Origin: CAWBAT01 sp963810905
Lineage (GTDB): Bacteria > Acidobacteriota > Terriglobia > Versatilivoradales > Versatilivoraceae
Length of the DNA stretch: 64,000 nt
Assembly: GCA_963810905.1 (NCBI GenBank)
Contig: CAWEPG010000010.1
Span: forward strand, 1 to 64,000
Reading direction: 5' to 3'
Shown here piece by piece: positions 37,935 to 47,740 of this stretch; position 1 is the first letter of the stretch; each line of letters opens with the position of its first letter. The notes under the pieces are model-generated. The model made no database searches. It was not told the DNA's origin and saw nothing but the letters and a program-made list of their open reading frames with translations. A program made the translations under genes and the position numbers.

Positions 37935-38292
37935 AAAATGACAATCGTATTTCCTTTTAGACCGCGATAGTCTGGCATGACAACCCGCCTATTGTCCAGC
38001 CTCGGTGGAATTTGAATGATAGCCAGCATGCCGACCTGACAGAGCTCCCCCAAGAATGGGGCACGCCCACAATCTTCCCGGGGAGTGGCTTTATCAAAAG
38101 GCAGTCTGGACTTGATTGATCGCCAGATTACAAAAGTTGCCGACTCTATAAGCTGTTCCCCGGATAATGGGTCTGGTGTAGACTGTATTCTGCCGGCGGT
38201 GATCCCCAATTAGCTCAAGTGAATTTCAAATTGAAGTCTCATCAAGACACCTCCAAATTCGCCGGTAAATTTAACTAAACTAGGAACCTATC

Positions 38293-39747
38293 ATGAAGCA
38301 ACCTGAGATTTTGAGGAACTACATCGGTGGGACTTGGACAGCATCGAAATCTTCGGAATATTTGGATGTCTGCAATCCGGCAACAACAGAAATTCTCTCT
38401 CGGGTTCCACTCTCACTCTCTGTAGATGTTGATGCCGCTGTCCGTTCGGCCTTGGAGGCATTTAAAAGCTGGCGGCGAACACCTGCGGTTGAGAGGGTTC
38501 AGTATCTTTTTAAATTGAGGGGATTGGTCGAGGAACATTCCAAAGCAATCGCTCAGACCATAACCCAGGAATGCGGGAAGACTCTACTTGAAGCCCATGG
38601 CGAACTGAGGCGGGGCATAGAGAACATCGAAGTGGCGACAGGGATCCCGTCGCTCATGATGGGGTGTAATCTGGAGGATGTCAGTCGCGGTATTGATGAA
38701 TTCATGATTCGTCAGCCACTGGGAGTCGTTGCAGCGATACCGCCGTTTAATTTTCCTGCCATGATCCCTTTGTGGTTTCTCCCATACGCCATTGCTTGCG
38801 GCAATACGATTGTGCTCAAACCGTCGGAGAAGGTTCCGATGACGATGAGTCTGATCTTCCATTTAATTGATCAGATTGGTTTACCACGGGGTGTGGCCAA
38901 TTTGGTGCATGGAAGCAAAGAGGTCACCGAATGTCTCATCGATCACCCGGATGTTCGGGCTATCTCCTTTGTCGGATCGTCCCCTGTTGCCAAGGCGGTC
39001 TACGCTCGTGCCGCGGCCAGAGGGAAACGAGTCCAATGCCAAGGGGGAGCCAAGAATACGGCGATTGTGCTTCCCGATGCAGACATGGAGATGACCACCA
39101 AAGTATTGGCTGAATCCGCATTTGGCTGCGCCGGGCAACGTTGTCTAGCCACCTCTGTCGCTCTCACGGTAGGAGAAGCCCGGAAGACTTTCACAAAGCA
39201 AATTGTCGATACGGCCGCGGCATTGAAAGTCGGTTATGGCCTTGAATCCGGAGTGGAGATGGGTCCAGTAATCACGGCGTTGAGCAAGAATCGGGTTCAA
39301 AAATTAATTGCGGAAAGCAGTTCTGAAAATGGTGAGATTCTGTTGGACGGGCGAGAACCTAACATTCCTGGTTACAAACAAGGGAATTTTATTCGGCCTA
39401 CGATTGTGAATCAGGTCAATCTTTCCGGAGGGCTTGCGCAAAATGAAATTTTCGGCCCAGTCCTTGCATTGTCCCATGCGGACTCGATTGAGGAAGCCAT
39501 TCGACAAGCGAACGCCTCCGCCTTTGGCAACATGGCCTGTATCTTCACGCGCGATGGCCGCGCCGCTCGCAAATTTCGGAATGAAGTTGAAGCCGGAAAT
39601 GTTGGGATAAATGTAGGAGTTGCCGCGCCAATGGCCTTTTTCCCGTTTTCCGGTTGGAAGGACAGCTTTTTTGGCGACCTCCACGCGCAAGGCCGAGATG
39701 CGATTGATTTCTACACAGATAAAAAGATCGTGATTGAACGCTGGTAA
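38293..39747 (+). CDS. mmsA: Methylmalonate/malonate-semialdehyde dehydrogenase (acylating)
   Basis: 484 residues of the CoA-dependent aldehyde dehydrogenase family. MmsA/IolA turns malonate semialdehyde (from inositol) or methylmalonate semialdehyde (from valine) into acetyl- or propionyl-CoA. The hallmark segments are 'IRQPLGVVAAIPPFNFPAMI', QCQGGAKNTAIVLPDAD and GCAGQRCLATSVAL with the catalytic Cys. Since iolD and iolE lie across the divergent region, the inositol role (iolA) is likely. ATG is preceded by AGGAA. The SDR gene follows after 23 bases. Confidence 0.92.
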   Translation: MKQPEILRNYIGGTWTASKSSEYLDVCNPATTEILSRVPLSLSVDVDAAVRSALEAFKSWRRTPAVERVQYLFKLRGLVEEHSKAIAQTITQECGKTLLEAHGELRRGIENIEVATGIPSLMMGCNLEDVSRGIDEFMIRQPLGVVAAIPPFNFPAMIPLWFLPYAIACGNTIVLKPSEKVPMTMSLIFHLIDQIGLPRGVANLVHGSKEVTECLIDHPDVRAISFVGSSPVAKAVYARAAARGKRVQCQGGAKNTAIVLPDADMEMTTKVLAESAFGCAGQRCLATSVALTVGEARKTFTKQIVDTAAALKVGYGLESGVEMGPVITALSKNRVQKLIAESSSENGEILLDGREPNIPGYKQGNFIRPTIVNQVNLSGGLAQNEIFGPVLALSHADSIEEAIRQANASAFGNMACIFTRDGRAARKFRNEVEAGNVGINVGVAAPMAFFPFSGWKDSFFGDLHAQGRDAIDFYTDKKIVIERW

Positions 39748-39770
39748 GGTTCAGCCGTTGTCATCTATCC

Positions 39771-40730
39771 ATGACCATGGACACCCTTCCAATCAGGAAA
39801 GCTGTAATTTTTGGCGCCACCGGTGCAACCGGAAAACCGATTGCCGAAGAACTGTTAAAGCGCGGGATCAAAACCCGAGTCGTGTCCCGGAGTTTGCAAA
39901 ATCTCAAGAGGGCTTTTGAAACCACCGATGTCGAACCCGTCGCAGCGAACCTACTCGATTCGGAAGCAGCCAAACAAGCGGCTGATTCCTGTGACATTAT
40001 CTTCCACTGTGTGGGCGTTCCACTGGAAACTTACTCCCACCATATTACGATCTCAAAAAATACGATTGCTGCCATGCAGACGACAGGTGCAAAATCGATA
40101 TTGGTCAGTAGTTTCTGGTCTTACGGTCCATCCCGGTCCAGCCCGGTCAACGAGACATACCGCCCGCCTCTGGTTGCTCGGAAGGAAAGAATTCGACGCG
40201 AACAAGAGGATCTTTTTCAGCAAGCAGGTTCAGCTGTGACGCTTTTCCCTGACTTTTACGGACCCGGAGCTGAACTTGGATTTGTTAACGCAGCTTTTCG
40301 CGCCATTGTTAAAGGGAAAACAGCTGATTGGATGGGGGAACTGGACGAGCCACGGGAATTAGTCTACGTGCCTGACGTTGGTTTTCCGGTGGTTGAGCTT
40401 GCCCTTAGCAAAGCGGCCTACGGCCAGCGATGGAATGTGGTGGGGCCTGGGGCCATTACACCTCGGCAGATTCTCCAGATAGCCGCTACCTTCTGCGCCA
40501 CTACACTTAGGGTTCGCACTGCCAACAAGCACATTCTGGCTATTTTGGGGCTCTTCAATTCTCAAGTCCGAGCCATGAAGGAGCTGTTTCCGCTCTACTC
40601 AAGCCCACCAATTCTTGACTCTCATAAACTCAAACAGCTCATTGGAGATTATCCTGTGACTTCTTATGTTGATGGAGTTCAAGAAACGATCCGCTGGATA
40701 AGAAACAGTCCGCTGCCAAATCCAACTTGA
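39771..40730 (+). CDS. NAD(P)-dependent atypical short-chain dehydrogenase/epimerase
   Basis: 319 residues with the Rossmann motif FGATGATGKPIAEELLKRG, an arginine shortly after for NADP (RVVSRS), and an extended-SDR pattern VSSFWSYGP in the place of the usual YxxxK. The tyrosine is present, but the lysine spacing is not clear, so it may be a non-catalytic or NmrA-like member. It is in an apparent operon with mmsA. The substrate cannot be named. Confidence 0.72.
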   Translation: MTMDTLPIRKAVIFGATGATGKPIAEELLKRGIKTRVVSRSLQNLKRAFETTDVEPVAANLLDSEAAKQAADSCDIIFHCVGVPLETYSHHITISKNTIAAMQTTGAKSILVSSFWSYGPSRSSPVNETYRPPLVARKERIRREQEDLFQQAGSAVTLFPDFYGPGAELGFVNAAFRAIVKGKTADWMGELDEPRELVYVPDVGFPVVELALSKAAYGQRWNVVGPGAITPRQILQIAATFCATTLRVRTANKHILAILGLFNSQVRAMKELFPLYSSPPILDSHKLKQLIGDYPVTSYVDGVQETIRWIRNSPLPNPT

Positions 40731-40769
40731 AATCAAGACAATCGTTCACTCCCATAAGTGATGAGAACC

Positions 40770-41071
40770 TGGAGGGCGGAGTTCTACGGTGCTGCAGAAT
40801 AACGCGGCCTCGTCGAACTCGGCCCACCAGACCAGATAAGGAGCTCTCAGCTGCCTTCGCCTCAGCGGAGGAGAGGGGTTGGGAGTGAGGGGAAACTTCT
40901 AGATGAGAAATATTTGTCGTTGATTACTGTTCATTTCTCATTTTCCATTGAGAAGCTTGAATGTAAAGATGACAAACGGGAATTAACCAATGGCAAATGG
41001 GATTGCTGCGAAGAGGACATTCACCCGCCCCCCATTGAAAGGAGGAATCAGTTCATGGAGGGTGGAGCTCT
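40770..41071. repeat. Gene-free spacer with a diverged 16-bp direct repeat
   Basis: The 368 bases between the SDR gene and selB contain TGGAGGGCGGAGTTCT (40770-40785) and TGGAGGGTGGAGCTCT (41056-41071), which differ at two positions. They also hold a GAGAGGGGTTGGGAGTGAGG stretch (about 40872-40891) of the kind scattered between genes in many genomes. No coding sequence is supported here. Confidence 0.45.
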
Positions 41072-41098
41072 GCAACGCCGTGTCCTACCCGATCTGCG

Positions 41099-43003
41099 TT
41101 AGAGCAAAAACCGGACATCCCCTGCCCGACGTGTAATTCTCTCCCGATCCAGATATTCGAGCAGCGGGATGGCATATTTGCGTGACACGTCGATCAGTTC
41201 TTTGAACTTTCCAACGTCCATCCGGTCGGACGTCTTCTTGTAATTGGCTAAGATTTCTTTCAGTTGATGGATCGCATCGGCGTGAAAAACAAGACCTTCT
41301 GAAATCTTGACCAGTTTCTTTTCCCTGGAGAGCATCGCTACCAGATTCCTGGCTTGATCTCTGGGAACCGGCAAGCCAGAGAGTACCTCGTCCAGCTGGG
41401 GGACTTTCCAGCCCGCTTCTCGAAAAACGCGTTCTATCGTGTCTTTGCTGCTCCCTTCCATCTGGTTAAGTCTAACCTGATGACCGTAAAGACGAACCTT
41501 CTCTTGCTCCACTTGAATCTTCTTGGCCTTCAACAGTGATTCGATGACTAGTCCAGCGGCATCGCGATGGCTCCGTTTGAAAATCTGGGAGAAGAGTTGC
41601 TCTTTTGAAATCCCCAATGACAAGGGTTCGCGCTCATGATGCCGTCTCAGGGTCTGACAGACTTCCTCCGCCAGTTGCTCAAATGCGTTGACGTCCATGG
41701 CCTCGATGGGATCGGTGGAGAGTAAGACCAAACACCTTTCTCGGACCAGCCGGTTGAGGACATTCTTAACTTGAATTTTCTGGGTTAAGGTTTGAGAAAG
41801 AAGCTCTGCCTCGCCCAATCCAAGAGTTCTATTCCGCCGGGCAAGAGGCATGACGATTTCATCCAAGCGTCGCATTGCAATCGACTTGAGAAATTCCTGG
41901 GCAACATCCGTGAATCTCTTAGCACGTGGAGGGTAAATATCCAGCACAGTCCCCCCCCCGAGCGTGGAGAGTGGAGAGACTCTGCGAAAAATAAAGCGGT
42001 CTCGGAGGATCCAAAGAGCTTCTTCATCCAAAGCGACCCGGGCAAACCCACTCTCTCCCTGCTTAATTTCCTTGGATGAGAGAGGAATAATCATACCGAT
42101 GATCTCGGATGTCCCATGATGCAAACGGACTCTCGTCTTGTTCCGGATTGGGACGGGGGAGGATTTTAGGACCTGGATCTGAGCATCAAACACCTTTACA
42201 GGAGTAAATCGTCCGGGTTCAGCTAGTTCCATGCCCCGCCTTAGCTGATGGACTTCGACTCCATGTAGATTCAGCGCCGTTCTCTGACCTGCCACTGCCT
42301 GTTTCGTCGGAGAATCGTGAACTTGAATCCCTCGAATGCGGCCTTTAACCCTGAGAGGATAGACTTCGATTTCCTGGTCTTTCTGAAGATTTCCGCTTAC
42401 GAGTGTCCCGGTTATTACAGTTCCATAGCCACGAAGACTGAAAACCCGATCAATGGGTAAGCGGGGCGAATCCAATAGGGGTTTTGGCGGGAGCTGATGG
42501 CAAATCGTGTAAAGGCACTCCTTCAATTCACTGATGCCTGCTCCAGATCGTGAGCTGACACAGATGATGGGAGCAGATTCCAGAAACGACCCTTTGAGAA
42601 AGGCTTGAACCTCAATTTTCACTAATTCTAACAGTTCTGGTTCAACCAGATCGATCTTGGAAATAGCCACGATACCAGCTGAGACGTTCAGAAGTTCGCA
42701 GATCTCGAGGTGCTCCCGAGTTTGGGGCATAACAGATTCATCGGCTGCCACTACCAGGATGACCGCATCGATCCCTCCGACACCGGCCAGCATGTTCTTA
42801 ATAAATCGTTCGTGGCCGGGAACATCGACAAAGCCGATCTGCAAGTCCTCATGAAGCAAGAGATTGGCAAACCCTAAATCAATCGTAATGCCTCTTTCTT
42901 TCTCCTCTTTCAGACGGTCAGGATGAATCCCAGTCATCGCCTCGATCAAGGCACTTTTCCCATGATCGATGTGACCTGCCGTTCCAATGATGGCGTTTTT
43001 CAT
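41099..43003 (-). CDS. selB: Selenocysteine-specific elongation factor
   Basis: 634 residues. The N-terminal GTPase has GHIDHGKSAL (G1), DVPGHERF (G3) and AISKID (G4), followed by EF-Tu-like beta-barrel domains. Four winged-helix modules after about residue 370 bind the SECIS RNA hairpin; the last one ends in 'RRAGDVRFLL'. SelB brings Sec-tRNA to in-frame UGA codons, so the organism should make selenoproteins. Neither selA, selD nor the tRNA-Sec gene is in the window. I saw no convincing UGA-containing gene here. Confidence 0.95.
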   Translation of the reverse strand: MKNAIIGTAGHIDHGKSALIEAMTGIHPDRLKEEKERGITIDLGFANLLLHEDLQIGFVDVPGHERFIKNMLAGVGGIDAVILVVAADESVMPQTREHLEICELLNVSAGIVAISKIDLVEPELLELVKIEVQAFLKGSFLESAPIICVSSRSGAGISELKECLYTICHQLPPKPLLDSPRLPIDRVFSLRGYGTVITGTLVSGNLQKDQEIEVYPLRVKGRIRGIQVHDSPTKQAVAGQRTALNLHGVEVHQLRRGMELAEPGRFTPVKVFDAQIQVLKSSPVPIRNKTRVRLHHGTSEIIGMIIPLSSKEIKQGESGFARVALDEEALWILRDRFIFRRVSPLSTLGGGTVLDIYPPRAKRFTDVAQEFLKSIAMRRLDEIVMPLARRNRTLGLGEAELLSQTLTQKIQVKNVLNRLVRERCLVLLSTDPIEAMDVNAFEQLAEEVCQTLRRHHEREPLSLGISKEQLFSQIFKRSHRDAAGLVIESLLKAKKIQVEQEKVRLYGHQVRLNQMEGSSKDTIERVFREAGWKVPQLDEVLSGLPVPRDQARNLVAMLSREKKLVKISEGLVFHADAIHQLKEILANYKKTSDRMDVGKFKELIDVSRKYAIPLLEYLDRERITRRAGDVRFLL

Positions 43004-43423
43004 ATGTATTTCAGACTGTGGAACCCAAAAGGGCTCCGTTGGGTCTATGCATTGCTAATTTTGAATATGGTGAAGTTAAGGTCAGGTTACTGGCCCGGTC
43101 TACAACTCAGTAGGCTTGGGGCTTTGAACAATCGCCAAGGACACGCGGCACCCATATTCATATTTAAGATACGTCACCGTAATCACGAATAGCAGTAAAT
43201 AGTTTCCGATTCCTCCCATTTCTTGTATTTCATCTAATTAATTTCAAAAATTCGTATAAATAGCGTATTACGCACTCCAATTGGGTTCTCAGACTTGATC
43301 TCAAAAATGGGGGTGAACCTTTCGCTTATTCTAGATAAATATTTGATGATTACTAATTTAGCTAAAATTGGTTATTAGAATAGAGACACTAACGGCACAA
43401 GGATTAAATGTGATTTTTTTTAC

Positions 43424-43451
43424 TTGACTCAAAAAAATTTCGGGCTAGAAT
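43424..43451 (+). promoter_or_regulatory. Promoter of the candidate small RNA
   Basis: TTGACT (43424-43429) and TAGAAT (43446-43451) are 16 bases apart, in an A/T-rich region with no plus-strand gene downstream. Transcription would begin at about 43458. Confidence 0.5.
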
Positions 43452-43457
43452 AGTTAA

Positions 43458-43655
43458 CAATTGGCTCAGTTAAGATGTTATCACTAATGAAGAGTATCTT
43501 GTGAACAAGAGCTCCCGCCATAAAAGTAGTTGCAAGCCATACTTTCGCTGTCATTTGGACAGTCGACCTGTAATTTATTGTCTCTTCTTGTAAGATAGTC
43601 ACACCTATGGAAATCCCCCTCTCAGGCAACTGAGAGGGGCGATTCTTTTCTTGAG
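43458..43655 (+). ncRNA. Candidate stand-alone small RNA of about 200 nt
   Basis: This stretch lies between a good promoter and a strong terminator and has no plus-strand reading frame. The 721-base gap around it is otherwise empty. It contains small hairpins TCTTGT-GA-ACAAGA (43496-43509) and CTGTC-ATTTG-GACAG (43549-43563). CTCAGTT near its 5' end (43465-43471) can pair with AACTGAG (43628-43634) inside the terminator, so the ends could close or the terminator could be opened. The size fits 6S RNA, but I cannot confirm the 6S bubble structure. Confidence 0.4.
43616..43655 (+). terminator. Rho-independent terminator
   Basis: A perfect 10-bp stem CCCCTCTCAG/CTGAGAGGGG with a GCAA tetraloop (43616-43639) is followed by CGATTCTTTTCTTG. 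It ends the candidate small RNA and also faces the 3' end of galU. Confidence 0.7.
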
Positions 43656-43724
43656 ATAGAGCACACAATACAATGGGGAATAAGGATTGTAAGGTAGCGG
43701 AAGATTCTTTTGCTCTCTGACGGT

Positions 43725-44603
43725 TTACAGATTTAATGACTTTAAATAGTTAGAAAAATCCTGTCCCAGATCCTCTCGTTTGAGGGCAAATTCAACAGTC
43801 GCCTTAAGGAAGCCGAGTTTATCCCCGGCGTCGTAGCGCTTCCCTTCAAATTGATAAGCATAGATGGATTGTTGTTCTAGTAAGAGCCGCAGGCCGTTCG
43901 TCAACTGTATTTCTCCTCCTCGGTCCGGGGGTGTTTTCTCTAGAATCTCGAAGATCTCAGGGGTCAAAATGTATCGGCCGATGATGGCCAGATTCGAGGG
44001 GGCTTGTTGAAAAGGGGGCTTCTCAACTAGGTCTTCAACCCGATACGTGCGGGCGGGAAGTCCTTTACCTTCCAGGGCATTGCCTCGGATTACCCCATAA
44101 AGGGATATTTCAGGTCCATCAACAACCTGTGTTGCCAGTATGGACGACTGAAGTTTTTCGAAGACGGTAACCATTTGCTGAGTGCAAGGGATTTGGGAAT
44201 CAATAATATCATCTCCCAAAAGGACTGCGAATGGCTCATTCCCAATGAGGGGCTTTGCAACTAGAATGGCGTGACCAAGACCTAAAGCTTCTTTCTGCCG
44301 AACATAAGAGACGGAGACCATTTTCGAGATCTCTCTAACCTGCTCCAAAAGGTCAAGTTTCCCTCTCATTTCCAAGATCTTTTCTAATTCAAAGGAAACG
44401 TCGAAATGATCTTCAATGGCATTTTTCCCACGGCCGGTAACGATGATCACGTGCTCAATCCCTGAGGCGACGGCCTCCTCGACAACGTATTGAATGAGAG
44501 GCTTATCAACCAAAGGCAGCATTTCTTTAGGTTGTGATTTGGTCGCGGGCAGAAAGCGAGTCCCTAAACCCGCTGCAGGGAAAACGGCCTTCCTAAGCTT
44601 CAT
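43725..44603 (-). CDS. galU: UTP-glucose-1-phosphate uridylyltransferase
   Basis: Makes UDP-glucose for envelope polysaccharides and glycogen-type metabolism. The 292-residue product has the nucleotide-binding start KAVFPAAGLGTRFLPATKSQPKEML (read in parts), the LLGDDIID metal segment, and EKPPFQQAPSNLAIIGRYIL. Length is standard. It is a single gene; the upstream 251 bases hold a palindrome and no other gene. Confidence 0.95.
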   Translation of the reverse strand: MKLRKAVFPAAGLGTRFLPATKSQPKEMLPLVDKPLIQYVVEEAVASGIEHVIIVTGRGKNAIEDHFDVSFELEKILEMRGKLDLLEQVREISKMVSVSYVRQKEALGLGHAILVAKPLIGNEPFAVLLGDDIIDSQIPCTQQMVTVFEKLQSSILATQVVDGPEISLYGVIRGNALEGKGLPARTYRVEDLVEKPPFQQAPSNLAIIGRYILTPEIFEILEKTPPDRGGEIQLTNGLRLLLEQQSIYAYQFEGKRYDAGDKLGFLKATVEFALKREDLGQDFSNYLKSLNL

Positions 44604-44739
44604 TGGTCTTACCTCACGAAAGAAAGGAGATGCTCTTTGCTAAACATTATCTAGCCAACCTAACCCCTACTATTGGAGCAAGAGGCAATGAAGGTTAGGG
44701 AAAGAGGGAAATTGGCAATACACGATTTGGACTGGAGGC

Positions 44740-44763
44740 TACTGAAAAAAAGCCATTTCAGTA
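44740..44763. terminator. Palindrome after the APC permease gene
   Basis: TACTGAAA (44740-44747) and TTTCAGTA (44756-44763) form an 8-bp stem about 90 bases beyond the permease stop. The T-rich loop on the minus strand is unusual for a terminator, so the assignment is tentative. Confidence 0.3.
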
Positions 44764-44854
44764 TGTCCTATTTGGAGTTTACGGACAACGAGATTCTACC
44801 GTCCAGCTTATATGAACACATCAAAAGTAAAGCAGTTTCATCTATGGCAAAACC

Positions 44855-46300
44855 TCATCGACGTTTGCCTGGATAACTGGTTTGAGTAAGATTTCCTTTG
44901 GACCAATAGAAATAGATCGGCGCCCCCAGAGCGACGATGCCTAATCCGACTAGTGCCTCTTTGGGCTGGGAACGGACAATATAAATCAAGATCAAACAGT
45001 AGGACAGGATAAAGAGACCTGGCACCCAGGGGTAGCCCTGGGTCTTGTATGGTCGTGGGAGATTGGGCTTACTGTGGCGCAGCCAAAATATGGCTGCCCC
45101 AGTCATAATCGAAAAACAAAGCATGGCAACGACGGTGTAGGTGAGAAGTTGTGAAAAGCTTCCGGAAATGACGAGCAAACAGGTCCAAACCGCTTGCAGG
45201 ATGATAGATTGTGAGGGAGTTCTGTAGGTCGGGTGGATCTTAGCGGCTCTCCTAAAAAATAAGCCGTCTCGCGCCATCGCATAATAGATTCGAGGCGCTG
45301 TCAGGATGACCGAGTTAATGGCACCAAGAATCGACACTAGAATAATCGCAGACAGAAACATTGCCGCGCGTGTTCCAAATAAGGCAGTCGTCGTCTTTTC
45401 CCCCACGTTGATGATGCCTTTCATTTGATCTGGCGACAGGGCGTAGAGATAAGCCACATTCATCATGAAATAGATCGCCGTCACGATTAAGCTCCCGCCG
45501 ATGACTGAATAAGGGATATTCCGCTCCGGCCGGCGAATTTCACTGGCGACATAAGTGGAAGCAAACCAGCCCGTATAAGTGAAGAAAACGGCGATCATGG
45601 CCAGGGCAAATCGCCCGGGTAAAGCGCTGGCATCAATAACATGCTCCGCACTGAAATTACCCCAGTTGCCTTTTCCGATGGTCAACCCCAATCCACAAAT
45701 GGCGAAGATTGAAAATAGTTTCGCGATGGTCAGGATATTTTGGGCCCGGCTTCCCTGCTTTACTCCGACATAGTTGATTGCGGAAAAAAAAAGCACAATA
45801 CCCACGGCGGCGAGCTGGTTCGTTGAGAGCGTCCAATGAAACCCCGGCACCTGAAAATGATAGAAGACATGATCGAAAAAAGAAGGCCAGAAAGGCTTCA
45901 GGTAAGCACACCCTCCCAGACTCATGGCAGCGATGGATCCTGGATTCGTCACGAAAAAATAAGTCCATCCACTCAGGAAGGCCCAGAACGGACCATATGC
46001 TTCACGCAGATAAACATATTCTCCGCCGGCCTGCGGCAACATGGCCCCTAATTCTGCGTAGGTCAAGGCCCCGCACAGGGTCAGCAGGCCACCGAGAATC
46101 CAGACGAAAAGAATCATTTTCGAATTCGGCAGGACATCGGCCACCAAGCCAGTGGTCGTGAAAATCCCTATTCCAATGATGTTTCCGACAATGATCATCG
46201 TGGCATCGAATAATCCCAGACGTCTCTCGAGCTCGATCGGTCCATGGGCAACTTTGGGCTCCTTGTTATTCGAGGCGGGTTCGGACGCGTGCAGATTCAT
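44855..46300 (-). CDS. APC-family amino acid permease
   Basis: 481 residues with about 12 membrane helices. The first begins 'LFDATMIIVGNIIGIGIF', with the GIGIF substrate-binding motif of the amino acid-polyamine-organocation family. LTYAELGAMLPQAGGEYVYL and 'VASEIRRPERNIPYSVIGG' are further family segments. It resembles LAT/serine-threonine-type exchangers. The frame is open to 46507, but that part overlaps the aldehyde dehydrogenase, so ATG at 46300, 23 bases after the dehydrogenase stop, is the start. The two genes probably form an operon for uptake and oxidation of an amino-acid-derived compound. Confidence 0.88.
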   Translation of the reverse strand: MNLHASEPASNNKEPKVAHGPIELERRLGLFDATMIIVGNIIGIGIFTTTGLVADVLPNSKMILFVWILGGLLTLCGALTYAELGAMLPQAGGEYVYLREAYGPFWAFLSGWTYFFVTNPGSIAAMSLGGCAYLKPFWPSFFDHVFYHFQVPGFHWTLSTNQLAAVGIVLFFSAINYVGVKQGSRAQNILTIAKLFSIFAICGLGLTIGKGNWGNFSAEHVIDASALPGRFALAMIAVFFTYTGWFASTYVASEIRRPERNIPYSVIGGSLIVTAIYFMMNVAYLYALSPDQMKGIINVGEKTTTALFGTRAAMFLSAIILVSILGAINSVILTAPRIYYAMARDGLFFRRAAKIHPTYRTPSQSIILQAVWTCLLVISGSFSQLLTYTVVAMLCFSIMTGAAIFWLRHSKPNLPRPYKTQGYPWVPGLFILSYCLILIYIVRSQPKEALVGLGIVALGAPIYFYWSKGNLTQTSYPGKRR

Positions 46301-46323
46301 GTCGGTACGATCACAATGGGGAA

Positions 46324-47740
46324 CTAAGACAAATGCATGATGACCGTTTTCACTTCGGTCATTTCTTGAATCGCGTATTTGGGGCCTTCCTTGCCAAAAC
46401 CACTCTCCTTCAAGCCTCCGTAAGGCATCAGGTCGGCACGCCACTGGGGCCCCCAGTTGATGTGGAGGTTGCCTGATTCGACTTCCCGAGCGAATTTCAT
46501 AGCCCACTCAAGGTTTTCTGTAAAGATCCCCGCCGAGAGGCCATAGCGGGATTCGTTGGCCAGCCCTATCGCCTCGTCGATCGAATTAACCGCCGACAGC
46601 GCCACGGCAGGCCCAAACAATTCTTCGCATGAGACCGGCATTCCGGGACGAACATCAGCAATCACCGTAGGTTCTAGCATAGCGCCTTGCCGCTCTCCTC
46701 CCACCAAGACTCGAGCGCCCCCTTGTTGTGATTCCCGGATCCAGGTTTGCACGCGAATGGCGTCTTTCTCACGAATCATCGGCCCCATTTTGACGGATTC
46801 ATCTAGGGGATTTCCAACAGTAATGGATTCAATGCGAGGTTTCAGTTTCTCCAATAACAGGTTATAGACCGGTTTCAGCGCGACCACACGTTGAGTGCTA
46901 ATACAAACCTGGCCGGCATTGCTATAGCCAGTGATAGCGATCGCGTCACACACTTTATTGAGGTCTGCGTCAGGCATAATGATGAGCGGTGAGTTGCTCC
47001 CCAGTTCCATGGTCACGCGCTTAATCCCGGCGATCCGGCAAATATGCTCGCCGATCTCTCGACTCCCCGTGAAAGAGATCTTGCGCACCCTAGAATCTCG
47101 ACAAAAGATATCCCCGATTTCCTCTCCCGATCCTGTCACGCATTGAACTGCGGCAGAAGGCAACCCGGCCTCCAATAATATTTCCGTCAGTTTCAAAGCC
47201 GACAGTGGGGTATTGGTGGCTGGTTTGATAATCACGCTGTTCCCCGCGGCGAGAGCCGGTCCGACTTTGTGCACCACCAGGTTTAAAGGAAAATTGAAAG
47301 GACTAATCGCCAACACCACGCCACAAGGAACCCGCAAGGTGAAACCCAGGCGGTTCCCAGCGCCAGGCGAGCCATCCAGCGGGCAGCACTTCTCCACTCA
47401 GCCGCTTGGATTCTTCTCCTGATAAAAGCAGAACTTGCACCGCTCGAGACACTTCGAACCGGGCTTCCGCGATGACTTTCCCTTCTTCCAGCGTAATTGT
47501 TCGAGCGAACTCCTCGCTGCGCTGCTCCATCATCTCCGCAGCCCGCTTCAAGATGACATAACGATCGTAACCCGAGGTCCGCCGCATTTTCCTGGAACCT
47601 TCCACTGCGGACCGGATGGCTTGCTCGACATCGGCAGCTTCGGCGCGCGGGACTGTATCAACCACGGTGTCGTCATACGGATTAAGAACCTCTATTTTTT
47701 GAGGCCGATCCTGCCAACTCTCAGACAAATACATTTTCAT
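46324..47740 (-). pseudogene. Aldehyde dehydrogenase, paralog B, single frameshift
   Basis: A close relative of the dehydrogenase at 36438-37859 (both begin MKMY and end with a GGLKESGFGKEG-type segment). The catalytic Cys is in NAGQVCISTQRVVALKP and the Glu in MELGSNSPLI. The frame breaks at about 47385: 'SGEVLP' should continue as LDGSPGAGNRLGFTL, which needs removal of one G from CTGCCCGCTGG. Everything else is intact, so the gene may in fact be whole. It is followed by an APC permease. Its own upstream region (47741-48005) shows nothing I can call. Confidence 0.82.

Noticed and set aside
37910..38209. 99-residue minus-strand frame in the divergent region
   Set aside because: No ribosome binding site, no conserved features, and it covers the operator candidate.
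43429..43668. 79-residue minus-strand frame
   Set aside because: It runs through a perfect terminator hairpin and a promoter on the other strand, and no family is recognisable.
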